DNA from: Deltaproteobacteria bacterium
Lineage (GTDB): Bacteria > Desulfobacterota > DSM-4660 > Desulfatiglandales > HGW-15
Reading direction: 5' to 3'
DNA: 13,225 bases
Assembly (NCBI GenBank): GCA_019308985.1
Contig: JAFDHB010000152.1
Span: 1-13,225, forward strand
The position numbers were made by a program, and so were the translations under genes. Of the stretch, positions 7,076 through 13,136 are shown piece after piece. Each line of letters opens with the position of its first letter. The stretch's first letter is position 1. The notes below the pieces were generated by a model that was given only the letters and a program-made list of their open reading frames with translations, made no database searches and was not told the origin of the DNA.

Positions 7076-7465
7076 TTGTATTCCTTGCTTGACCTTGTCC
7101 TCATAGACCTCTATGACTGTGAACGCGAGAAGCTTCTCGACGTGGAGCAGATCAGGGACGGGATGCTGAGGGCAGCGAAGCTTATGGGCGCGGAGATCAT
7201 CGGGGAGTCCTTTCACGCCTTCAAGCCATGGGGAGTGAGTGGCACCGTTACCATTGCAGAATCCCATCTCGCAGTTCACACGTGGCCTGAATATGATTTC
7301 GCGGCTGTGACCTTTGAGACCTGTGGGGAGATGATGGATCACCGGAAGGCCTATAGGTACCTCGTAGATTTCTTTGGGTCAAAAAACCCAAAGATTACTC
7401 ATCAAAAGAGGGCTTTTATGGATTCCACGGAAAGACCCGTCTACTACAAACAGGAAGCGGGTTGA
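7076..7465 (+). CDS. speH: S-adenosylmethionine decarboxylase proenzyme (class 1B)
   Basis: A pyruvoyl-dependent enzyme that makes decarboxylated SAM, the aminopropyl donor for spermidine. The proenzyme cleaves itself between Glu62 and Ser63 in VSGTVTIAESHLAVHTWPEY. Ser63 becomes the pyruvoyl group, and His68 and Cys83 (FETCGE) are the other catalytic residues. This numbering equals that of the Thermotoga maritima enzyme if translation starts at the TTG at 7076. That TTG also sits 8 bases after the strong AGGGGG core, so I prefer it over the GTG at 7067, which lies inside the Shine-Dalgarno site. The N-terminus YSLLDLVLIDLYDCERE then aligns without gaps to the family. The length of 129 residues is normal. 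No spermidine synthase is present here. It follows mtnA by 161 bp. Confidence 0.93.
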   Translation: MYSLLDLVLIDLYDCEREKLLDVEQIRDGMLRAAKLMGAEIIGESFHAFKPWGVSGTVTIAESHLAVHTWPEYDFAAVTFETCGEMMDHRKAYRYLVDFFGSKNPKITHQKRAFMDSTERPVYYKQEAG

Positions 7466-7728
7466 CTGACTACAATTAGAGCAAACGCCGGCTTGGGCGG
7501 TTCTTTTCCAGTTGTCTCTACCTTTTTTCACGCCACCAGGCTGCTCAGCACGCAGCAGGAGGGAGAAGTTCACCCTTTTTCCTTCCTTCCATAACTTCCC
7601 GACAATTTGTCGTTAATTCAATACCATAAGGGTCGTTTCTCCAAAGTCCGGTTCTTGTTTCGGAGGGGCGATTTGACTGTTAGCCCCGCACCAACAAGTG
7701 CCCTTGCAGCTTGATTCCCAGAATAGGC

Positions 7729-7761
7729 GGGCCTTGGCTTCATGGGTCCAATCCGAGGCCC
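7729..7761. other. Hairpin upstream of the module promoter
   Basis: GGGCCTTGG (7729-7737) pairs with CCGAGGCCC (7753-7761), nine pairs including one G-T wobble, around a 15-nt loop. No T-tract follows on either side. It may mark the left boundary of the accessory region. Confidence 0.4.
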
Positions 7762-7798
7762 AGAGGAAGGACCATCTCAACATGAGGGGACTTTACAC

Positions 7799-7827
7799 TT
7801 GACTCACAAGACAAGGTCTCCTATGGT
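7799..7827 (+). promoter_or_regulatory. Predicted sigma-70 promoter of the accessory module
   Basis: TTGACT (7799-7804) and TATGGT (7822-7827) are separated by exactly 17 bases. The predicted transcript start (about 7834) leaves a short leader containing AGGA at 7845-7848, which suits the CTG start at 7860. Confidence 0.5.
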
Positions 7828-7859
7828 TTTCCCAAAAACTAAACAGGATTCCTACTAAC

Positions 7860-8711
7860 CTGAAAAAAATAACCCGGATAACAGAAGAGACCTTTGAACA
7901 GGTCCTGCTCTACCTTGAGACCTACCCTGTAGCTGACTTCAAAGATGTCACCTTCATAGACCCTTACGGAATGCTTGGACTTCTTGTGATTGGGCAAGTA
8001 CTTGGAGGAGAGGGAAGAGGAAAAGTTCTCTTTCTTCCTGAATCGGAAGAAGTTCTCAAGTACTTGGAAAGAATGAACTTCTTTCGCTTTGCCAAGAAGT
8101 ATTTCGGGCTTGAGTCTTTCGAATCATTGATGGCGGAAGGATATCTGAGAAGTCCTCATTCGGACGTCTTGCTTGAGATTACGCCAGTTGAAAAGTCGGA
8201 TGATATTCATTTCATAGTGGGAAGAGTAAAACAGCGTGCCCATGCGATACTGGCGAAGCACCTCCGTTATGACAAAAGGGCTATAGACGGCTTTATGGTA
8301 TCCCTTTCAGAGGTGTGCCAGAACATCATTGAACATAGTGGGGGTATGGGGTTCGTAGGGATACAGAAGTACCGGTTTCAGGGTATGGGGAAAAACGTGG
8401 TCAAGATTGCTGTTATGGACACCGGCATTGGGTTCAGAGAGTCTTTATCAGAACGATTTACCTTGAAGAGTGATCTTCAATCCATAGAAAAAGCCCTGCT
8501 TTACGGTGCATCACGATATGCAGACGAAGGGAGGGGACACGGGCTGGCGGCTGTCAGGCGGTTTGTCAATCAATGGAAGGGAAAACTTTCCATCCGATCC
8601 GGGACCGCAAAATTATCTATCGTACCTGAATGGGCCTGGGGTAAAAACAGAGAAGATAACCTGAGACCTTTTCCCGGTGCCCAGATCAATATCTTACTTC
8701 CGGAAATTTGA
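7860..8711 (+). CDS. STAS-like/HATPase protein (anti-sigma-kinase-like ATPase)
   Basis: The C-terminal half is a GHKL-type ATPase domain. The N box SLSEVCQNIIEHS is at about 148-160, the DTGIGF box at 187-192 and the GRGHGLAAV lid motif at 224-232, as in SpoIIAB/RsbW-like kinases. No histidine-kinase phosphoacceptor domain or membrane segment is present. The N-terminal 90 residues (DFKDVTFIDPYGMLGLL..., KVLFLP, VLKYLERMNFF) resemble a STAS domain, with Tyr where the phosphorylated serine would be. The first ATG (7971) falls inside this domain. The frame stays protein-like back to a stop at 7800, and the only candidate start covering the domain is CTG 7860, with AGGA 12-15 bases upstream. That gives 283 residues. 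It opens the module and probably phosphorylates or sequesters the STAS protein encoded at 10405. Confidence 0.78.
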   Translation: MKKITRITEETFEQVLLYLETYPVADFKDVTFIDPYGMLGLLVIGQVLGGEGRGKVLFLPESEEVLKYLERMNFFRFAKKYFGLESFESLMAEGYLRSPHSDVLLEITPVEKSDDIHFIVGRVKQRAHAILAKHLRYDKRAIDGFMVSLSEVCQNIIEHSGGMGFVGIQKYRFQGMGKNVVKIAVMDTGIGFRESLSERFTLKSDLQSIEKALLYGASRYADEGRGHGLAAVRRFVNQWKGKLSIRSGTAKLSIVPEWAWGKNREDNLRPFPGAQINILLPEI

Positions 8712-8748
8712 TTCTTTCGTGTTTTTTTCTTGACAATCCGCTTATCTC

Positions 8749-9255
8749 ATGATTCAATTGGTTCAATTGAACAAATTACTCCTTGACCGGACTCCTTGTC
8801 TTAGGAAGCGGTACCATAGGGCAATGCAGAGAGAAGGCCTAGATAACTCTGAGGAACTCAAATGGGGTCAAATTCAGCTTAGATTACCTTTCAGGGCTGG
8901 GAACAATTTGGACATTAGAGTCAGGAACATAGCTTCTTCTCCGAAGCGTGGTGGGTCGAGTGATATTGACGCAAAGCCTTATCTCAAAGATTTGGGCATT
9001 GAGATAGTGGAAAAGCGATTGCCCATACAATTCACGTCAAATTTTGGTGAACACGTTCACAGGTGGGCTCCGTATATCCAAGGTTTTTCTGCCTCCTTTG
9101 TACAATCAACGCTTGAACTCTACCGGGAAGAGTACAGGTCTCCCCTTGTTCTTGATCCTTTCGCTGGTTGCGGGACAGTACTTGTTCAGGCGAAATTGAA
9201 TGGCTATGAGTCCGTAGGGACTGAACTAAACCCGTTACTTACAATTTATCTCTGA
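8749..9255 (+). CDS. DNA methyltransferase, N-terminal part (frameshifted)
   Basis: This frame carries the SAM-binding half of a DNA methylase. FTSNFGEHVHRWAPYI (about 95-110) is the lead-in typical of this group. Motif I is VLDPFAGCGTVLVQA at about 134-148, followed by YESVGTELNPLL (acidic motif II region, about 153-164). The frame then ends after only three more residues, at a TGA (9253-9255). The protein sequence continues naturally in the +1 frame from about 9242-9245 (FISDTKVNSWDVD...). The two parts together make a protein of about 500 residues. The ATG at 8749 has no clear ribosome site and lies 37 bases after the ATPase gene; ATG 8824 is an alternative. The first residues overlap a TTCAATTG direct repeat. 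Base composition is AT-richer than in the flanking metabolic genes. Confidence 0.75.
   Translation: MIQLVQLNKLLLDRTPCLRKRYHRAMQREGLDNSEELKWGQIQLRLPFRAGNNLDIRVRNIASSPKRGGSSDIDAKPYLKDLGIEIVEKRLPIQFTSNFGEHVHRWAPYIQGFSASFVQSTLELYREEYRSPLVLDPFAGCGTVLVQAKLNGYESVGTELNPLLTIYL
9236..9255 (+). other. Frameshift site in the DNA methyltransferase gene
   Basis: Between the Leu-Leu codons (TTA CTT, 9235-9240) and TTTATC (9245-9250) one extra base separates the two halves. Dropping one base at 9241-9244 restores an uninterrupted methylase. The downstream frame is open from 9230. A mutation, a sequencing error or +1 recoding are all possible. Confidence 0.75.
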
Positions 9256-9295
9256 TACAAAAGTCAATTCGTGGGATGTTGACCCCGCGTTCCTG

Positions 9296-10249
9296 ATGGA
9301 ATTCTTCTTATCCATTGCAAGAACTACAAGAGCAACTGCCCCGCAGTTCCTCAAATCCGAGAAGCAATTCAACAAAGGGGTTCTGAGAAACCTGGAATTC
9401 CTCAAGGGCGGCATTGACAGTCTTCCTTCAGACACTGACAAGCAAAAAAAAGCAAAGAACCTTATTCTTCTTGCCTTTTCATCAATCCTGATCGATTGCA
9501 GTAACCTAAAGAGAAGCCCTTGTCTCGGATATGCAAAGAACAAGAAAGTTCCGGATGAACTCCCATGGGTATTAATGGAGATAAAAATCAAAGAAATTTG
9601 TGAGGATTTGGTGGTGCTTCAGACCAGATTCAAGGAGAACATTTCCATAGAAAACAAAACGATCCTCGCCAATGCAATGGAATACGAACACAAGGGAAAG
9701 TTTGATCTCATTATCACCTCTCCTCCATATATGAATGGCTTGGACTATGTAATGAATTATAAAGTCGAGATGGCTTGGCTTGGATATACGAAAGGGTCGA
9801 TGGACGCAAAGAAAATAAAAGATAGTATGGTGGTATGCGACAACGTGTCAAAAGGCTTGGTTAGGGAGTTTGCTCAATCCAACCACAGATATACAAACGA
9901 TTGGCTCGAAGAGATAAAGTCGAGTATAGCAGAGAACATAGAAAGAAGAGGAAATTATAGAAGGAAGGATATGCCTCATATAGTACACAAATACTTCGAT
10001 GATATGTACAAGGTTATGAAAAACGTCATCCAATCTCTCAAACCGAAAGGGCGTTTTATTTTGGTGGTAGGCGACAGCTTAATTGCAGATGTCTATGTCC
10101 CTACTGATTTGCTTCTGGCAAGAATGGGGAAAGAGCTTGGGCTTACTATAGAAAGCATTGGGAAGGCTAGAAACAGGCGTTCCGGTCAGGTGAGGAGCTA
10201 TCGTCTGAGAGAAACTATTTTGACTCTAAGGAAGGAGTCAGGGCAATAA
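9296..10249 (+). CDS. DNA methyltransferase, C-terminal part (frameshifted)
   Basis: This frame carries the catalytic half of the methylase started at 8749. Motif IV is FDLIITSPPYMNGLDYVMNY, with the TSPPY tetrapeptide core at residues 141-145 of the piece from ATG 9296. TSPPY is usual in N4-cytosine and some N6-adenine amino-methyltransferases. GRFILVVGDSLIADVYVP (late Rossmann strand) and the C-terminal RNRRSGQVRSYRLRETILTL block are also typical. The frame is open back to 9230 and reads FISDTKVNSWDVDPAFL before the ATG, so the ATG at 9296 is not the native start. The region between motifs I and IV may hold the target-recognition part. The next ORF starts one base after its stop. No restriction endonuclease gene is in the window, so it would be a solitary or module-bound methylase. 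Confidence 0.78.
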   Translation: MEFFLSIARTTRATAPQFLKSEKQFNKGVLRNLEFLKGGIDSLPSDTDKQKKAKNLILLAFSSILIDCSNLKRSPCLGYAKNKKVPDELPWVLMEIKIKEICEDLVVLQTRFKENISIENKTILANAMEYEHKGKFDLIITSPPYMNGLDYVMNYKVEMAWLGYTKGSMDAKKIKDSMVVCDNVSKGLVREFAQSNHRYTNDWLEEIKSSIAENIERRGNYRRKDMPHIVHKYFDDMYKVMKNVIQSLKPKGRFILVVGDSLIADVYVPTDLLLARMGKELGLTIESIGKARNRRSGQVRSYRLRETILTLRKESGQ

Positions 10250-10408
10250 GTGGATGAACAACAGATAGGATACATCCAAGTACCTAAGAATTCTAACGGC
10301 ATCACCCGGTCAAAGACGACATTCTTGTTACGGGCATGGCTTCTTGACCGGTCACTGAAACAGCTTGAGAGAATAAATCGAAATGAGTGGGGGGAAGGGC
10401 AAAGATGA
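10250..10408 (+). CDS. Orphan 52-residue ORF between methylase and STAS gene
   Basis: A GTG immediately after the methylase stop opens a 52-codon frame. The protein begins VDEQQIGYIQVPKNSNGIT and is basic in its middle and C-terminal parts (SKTTFLLRAWLLDRSLKQL, then ERINRNEWGEGQR). The stop TGA at 10406-10408 overlaps the ATG of the next gene as ATGA, the usual sign of translational coupling. AAGGAG at 10232-10237 lies 12 bases before the GTG. I recognise no domain; the C-terminal half could form an amphipathic helix. It may be a small accessory or bridging component, or merely an open gap. The tight packing on both sides and lack of stops favour a real gene. Confidence 0.5.
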   Translation: MDEQQIGYIQVPKNSNGITRSKTTFLLRAWLLDRSLKQLERINRNEWGEGQR

Positions 10409-10965
10409 CTAAGTATGATCTTCACAAACTACTCAAAGAAGAGCTGAAGAACGGCTCGACTGATCTTGTCACGAGGCCATCAGGCCAAGTGATAAGGGAT
10501 CGTGTGGAGAGGGAAATCGCCAAGGAGAGGAACGGAAGTGTGATAGCCCTTGATTTCTCGGGGATAGGGGTTGTTGACTACTCGTGCGCTGATGAGATCG
10601 TGGCCAAACTCATATCGAGGCTCTTAGGCGGTGAATATGGGGATAGGTATATTATTTTGACCGGTGTCGACGAAAACCAGGAAGAGAATATCGAAGTGGC
10701 CCTTGAGAGAAAAGGGCTAGCTGCAATTACGGAAAGAAGGAATGGAGAGAAAACTCTGCTGGGAACCCTCAATAACTATCTCAAGGAGACGTTGAATCTG
10801 GTGCTGGAAAGGGGGGAGATTACTGCTAAGGACCTGTCCAGGACAATGGATCTTGAGGCAAATACGAGCGGTACAAGACTCCTGAACCTGTACAAAAAGC
10901 GGCTCGTAAAAAGGAAGGAAAAGAAAGGAGATGGCGGAAGACTATTGGTCTATGAAAGCATTTGA
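10405..10965 (+). CDS. STAS-like (DUF4325-type) protein with C-terminal winged helix
   Basis: A 186-residue two-domain protein. Residues about 44-110 (VIALDFSGIGVVDYSCADEI, then the YIILTGVDENQEENIEVALE segment) match the STAS-like DUF4325 pattern, with Ser60 in the place of the phosphorylated serine of SpoIIAA-type antagonists. Residues about 127-186 (ETLNLVLERGEITAKDLSR, then the GTRLLNLYKKRLVKRK segment) form a winged helix-turn-helix, with a basic wing region. The ATG at 10405 overlaps the previous stop and follows an AAGGG site; an upstream start at 10387 is less likely. Together with the ATPase gene at 7860 it resembles a partner-switch pair in which the STAS protein itself carries the DNA-binding output. 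STAS and helix calls are from sequence pattern; the pathway role is inferred. It converges on tilS with 26 bp between. Confidence 0.78.
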   Translation: MTKYDLHKLLKEELKNGSTDLVTRPSGQVIRDRVEREIAKERNGSVIALDFSGIGVVDYSCADEIVAKLISRLLGGEYGDRYIILTGVDENQEENIEVALERKGLAAITERRNGEKTLLGTLNNYLKETLNLVLERGEITAKDLSRTMDLEANTSGTRLLNLYKKRLVKRKEKKGDGGRLLVYESI

Positions 10966-10991
10966 CAAGGGGCAAGACCCGGGAGGGATTC

Positions 10992-12407
10992 TTATTTCGT
11001 CGGTTTATTAGACGGGGAGATGCTTGCCTTGAGAACCCTACGGGTACTGGGCGTAATCTTGAACCTCTCATCAATCCGGTAGCCGCATAACCAGGCGGGT
11101 ACCCCCCCGCTTAGCAGAATGGGCGTTCTGTACCTCGCCTCGGCGGGTACCTTCAGGTCTATGAAAAAGTCCTTGATTTTCTTGTGCCCTTTCATGCCCA
11201 GAGGGATAAACCGGTCTCCTGGCTTCAGGTTTCTCAAGACCAAGGGATACTCAATTTTGTCGGCATCAAGGTAGGCTGTAAAGGGAGATGGGGGAAAGGG
11301 GAATTCGGGCGGCCCTTCCACTTCTTCCAAGACAAGTGTCCTGTCAATCTCCTTTATATGATAAGTTCCGGGGCCATCCAACAGGTAATGAAAATCCGGC
11401 CGCCTGGGCCGGGTGGTCGCGGAAAACACCAGGCGATCGTAAGTCCTTTCCACAGAAAGGCCCTTTGGCAGGTTCAAGGTTCCCTGGGGTCTTTCCCCGC
11501 AGGCAAGCCCCTCGATGGATTGAATATGGCTTGAGCCTATCCTGCGTAAGTTTTTCTTGAGCTGCTTCAAAATGCCTCTCAGGACTCGTTGTCTGATGGG
11601 CCGGCGGAGCCTCAAAAAGCGATCTACCGGGATTACAATATCGCCGCTTGGCGTGAAGGCAGCCTCTTTGGTGATCCACTCACCTGCCTCGTCCGTGAGG
11701 TATTCGTCGTCTGTCCTCAGTATCTCTGCGGTCCGGGCCAGGTGCTCAAGGAGTTTGGGCTGAAGTTGCAAAAGGGCCGGCATAACTTCCAGCCTGATCT
11801 TGTTTCTCAGGAATCGTGTATCATAGTTGGATTGGTCAACAACGTAAGTGAGGTGAAGACTTTCCAGGTAAGCCTCGATTTCCTTCCGCTTGGTCTCGAT
11901 AAGGGGGCGAATGATCTTTCCGTCCCTCACCGGGGGAATGGCCCCCAGCCCGGAAGGGCCGCTACCCCTCAGGAGTCTCATGATAACGGTCTCGCCCTGG
12001 TCATCGAAGTTGTGGCCCAGGGCGATTTTTTGCGCACCTAATCGCTGCCTGAGCCTCTCCAGGTATGCGTACCTCTCGTCCCTTGCCCTTTCTTCCAGGG
12101 AGCCACCGCTGGATTGTAGCAAGCTGGTGGATTTTTCCGTTTCAAAGGGTAGATTGAGGGATTCGGCGAAGTCACGGACCATTCTTGTTTCCGCTTTGTC
12201 AGAAGAGGGCCTCAGCCCGTGGTCGTAATGGGCCACCACCAGGTTAATATCCAGCTCCGCCCTGAGCCTGTTGAGGATGTGGAGGAGGCAAATGGAGTCC
12301 GGCCCCCCGGATACGGCAACAATGACCCTGTCCCCGGGATCGATCATTCCGTACCTGTGGATGGTCTTCCTGACCTTCTTTGTTATCTCCCTCAAAGCAT
12401 AGTCCAT
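10992..12407 (-). CDS. tilS: tRNA(Ile)-lysidine synthase
   Basis: TilS attaches lysine to C34 of the tRNA-Ile CAU anticodon, changing its identity from methionine to isoleucine (EC 6.3.4.19); it is essential in most bacteria. The 471-residue protein has the full architecture. The PP-loop SGGPDS is at 33-38, followed by HYDHGLRP and the LGHNFDDQGETVIMRLLRG motif of the N-terminal ATPase, then the RFLRNKIRLEVMP segment. The C-terminal TilS_C domain has LKPGDRFIPLGMKGHKKIKDFF near residues 395-416. The ATG at 12407 is the first start after an in-frame stop at about 12462. No clear ribosome site precedes it. It is the only minus-strand gene in the window and converges on the accessory module, so the module may have been inserted beside it. 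Confidence 0.95.
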   Translation of the reverse strand: MDYALREITKKVRKTIHRYGMIDPGDRVIVAVSGGPDSICLLHILNRLRAELDINLVVAHYDHGLRPSSDKAETRMVRDFAESLNLPFETEKSTSLLQSSGGSLEERARDERYAYLERLRQRLGAQKIALGHNFDDQGETVIMRLLRGSGPSGLGAIPPVRDGKIIRPLIETKRKEIEAYLESLHLTYVVDQSNYDTRFLRNKIRLEVMPALLQLQPKLLEHLARTAEILRTDDEYLTDEAGEWITKEAAFTPSGDIVIPVDRFLRLRRPIRQRVLRGILKQLKKNLRRIGSSHIQSIEGLACGERPQGTLNLPKGLSVERTYDRLVFSATTRPRRPDFHYLLDGPGTYHIKEIDRTLVLEEVEGPPEFPFPPSPFTAYLDADKIEYPLVLRNLKPGDRFIPLGMKGHKKIKDFFIDLKVPAEARYRTPILLSGGVPAWLCGYRIDERFKITPSTRRVLKASISPSNKPTK

Positions 12408-12490
12408 ATGGAAGAATTGTTGGCCAAATTGAGCAATAGAACAGGCAGTATTGCCGATAGGTCAATAACCGGGCGATTTAGCGATACGGT

Positions 12491-12590
12491 AGTCGCGACC
12501 CGGTGCTCCTTCCCACAGAGGGGAACGACGAAACAGGCTGTAGGAGCAAGCTCCAGCTTGCGATTCACATCGCGGCAGATCCCTTGCTCC
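12491..12590. repeat. REP-like inverted pair (BIME-like)
   Basis: At 12539-12575 the sequence TGTAGGAGCAAGCTCCAGCT continues as TGCGATTCACATCG, closely resembling the bacterial REP consensus (TGTAGGAGC plus stem). Its stem is GCAAGCT/AGCTTGC (12546-12552 with 12555-12561). At 12491-12517 a similar unit lies in the opposite orientation; its reverse complement starts TGTGGGAAGGAGC and ends GTCGCGACT. A further outer pairing GGAGCAAG/CTTGCTCC joins 12543-12550 to 12583-12590. REP elements of this kind are spread by RAYT transposases in other bacteria; no RAYT gene is here. Confidence 0.6.
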
Positions 12591-12632
12591 GGCATGAATG
12601 ATACCATAACTCTTCCCGGATATTAACCCCTC

Positions 12633-12671
12633 GGTCTTTCACATATTTTTACCGCTGAATCTTGAAAGACC
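12633..12671. other. 8-bp-arm inverted repeat
   Basis: GGTCTTTC (12633-12640) is the exact reverse complement of GAAAGACC (12664-12671), with a 23-nt loop that includes ATTTTT. It could be a minus-strand or plus-strand stem, but no T-tract follows closely on either side. Role unknown. Confidence 0.45.
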
Positions 12672-12769
12672 CGGCTACGAAGGCGAGATTTTCGAAAAAT
12701 GGCAAGGGCTTAGGGCGTTGCGGGTTCGTTGCTTTTACGGCGTGAGTGGGATTGGGGCTGAGAGGCTGG

Positions 12770-12817
12770 CAAATGCACAATTTCTTGTGCACTGTTGCAC
12801 AAAAAATTGTGCATTTG
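12770..12817. repeat. 48-bp near-perfect palindrome built on TGCACAA units
   Basis: Fourteen pairs (12770-12783 with 12804-12817), a single C-A mismatch, then seven pairs (12785-12791 with 12796-12802) close on a CTGT loop. Four TGCACAA/TTGTGCA units alternate in orientation. A T-run lies 9 bases beyond the right arm (12826-12831), so it may terminate plus-strand transcription. Alternatives are an operator for a dimeric regulator or a mobile repeat. Confidence 0.8.
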
Positions 12818-13065
12818 GCCCTTCCTTTTTTCACAACAAGACCTCTTCTCAACCGACCATGAAGGAAAAAACAATCCTTACGCTGCCAGGCGATTACGAA
12901 AAAGCCAACAAGTTGAGGGCATTACCTTTCTCTGTCAGAAAACCCTCTTGTTTTGGGTGCTTGAGATCATCGTTGGACAAATTTTGGCTCTCTTATTGCT
13001 TGCCCTGCTGGTAAACAGGGGTCAACGCAGGATTACCAACCAGTGATTCTTTTTGCACAGACAAA

Positions 13066-13074
13066 TGCTATATA
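13066..13074 (+). promoter_or_regulatory. Possible extended -10 promoter for the last gene
   Basis: TGCTATATA (13066-13074) fits an extended -10 element (TG-N-TATATA). No good -35 box lies at the right distance. The predicted transcript would start about 55 bases before the ATG at 13137. Confidence 0.25.
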
Positions 13075-13136
13075 CGGGTTTGTGACGACTTTTTGACCAT
13101 GGAAATCCTATGTCCGCCCGAAGTAATGGAGGAAAC

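Larger units (their letters stand above)
7466..7859. other. Intergenic stretch between speH and the accessory module
   Basis: No credible gene is visible on either strand. Structures seen are a weak CGCC/GGCG hairpin (7486-7499) followed by TTCTTTT, a possible speH terminator; a 13-bp dyad CGACAATTTGTCG at 7600-7612; a GGGGC/GCCCC pairing (7665-7669 with 7683-7687); a 9-bp hairpin at 7729-7761; and the module promoter at 7799-7827. The composition shifts from GC-rich to AT-rich near its right end. Confidence 0.5.
12408..13136. other. 729-bp intergenic region rich in inverted repeats
   Basis: No convincing gene is seen on either strand. Open frames here (for example plus strand 12718-13014 and 12795-13046) have cysteine-rich or random-looking products and cross the palindromes. 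The region holds a REP-like pair (12491-12590), a hairpin (12633-12671), a TTTTCGAAAA palindrome (12689-12698), a large palindrome (12770-12817), and near the right end a TGGTAA/TTACCA pairing (13009-13014 with 13033-13038) followed by TTCTTTTT, possibly a weak terminator. Confidence 0.6.

Noticed and set aside
7466..7859. Structured small RNA or riboswitch in the gap before the module
   Set aside because: Several short stems are present, but no known fold could be recognised and no clear promoter-terminator pair encloses them.
8730..8758. TTGACA box as an internal promoter for the methylase
   Set aside because: The possible -10 (TTCAAT) would put the transcript start after the first ATG; evidence too weak to list.
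12718..13046. Two overlapping plus-strand frames upstream of the last gene, one with a hydrophobic C-terminus
   Set aside because: They run through the 48-bp palindrome, lack ribosome sites and have unusual composition. A short membrane peptide from the 12795 frame cannot be excluded but is not supported.
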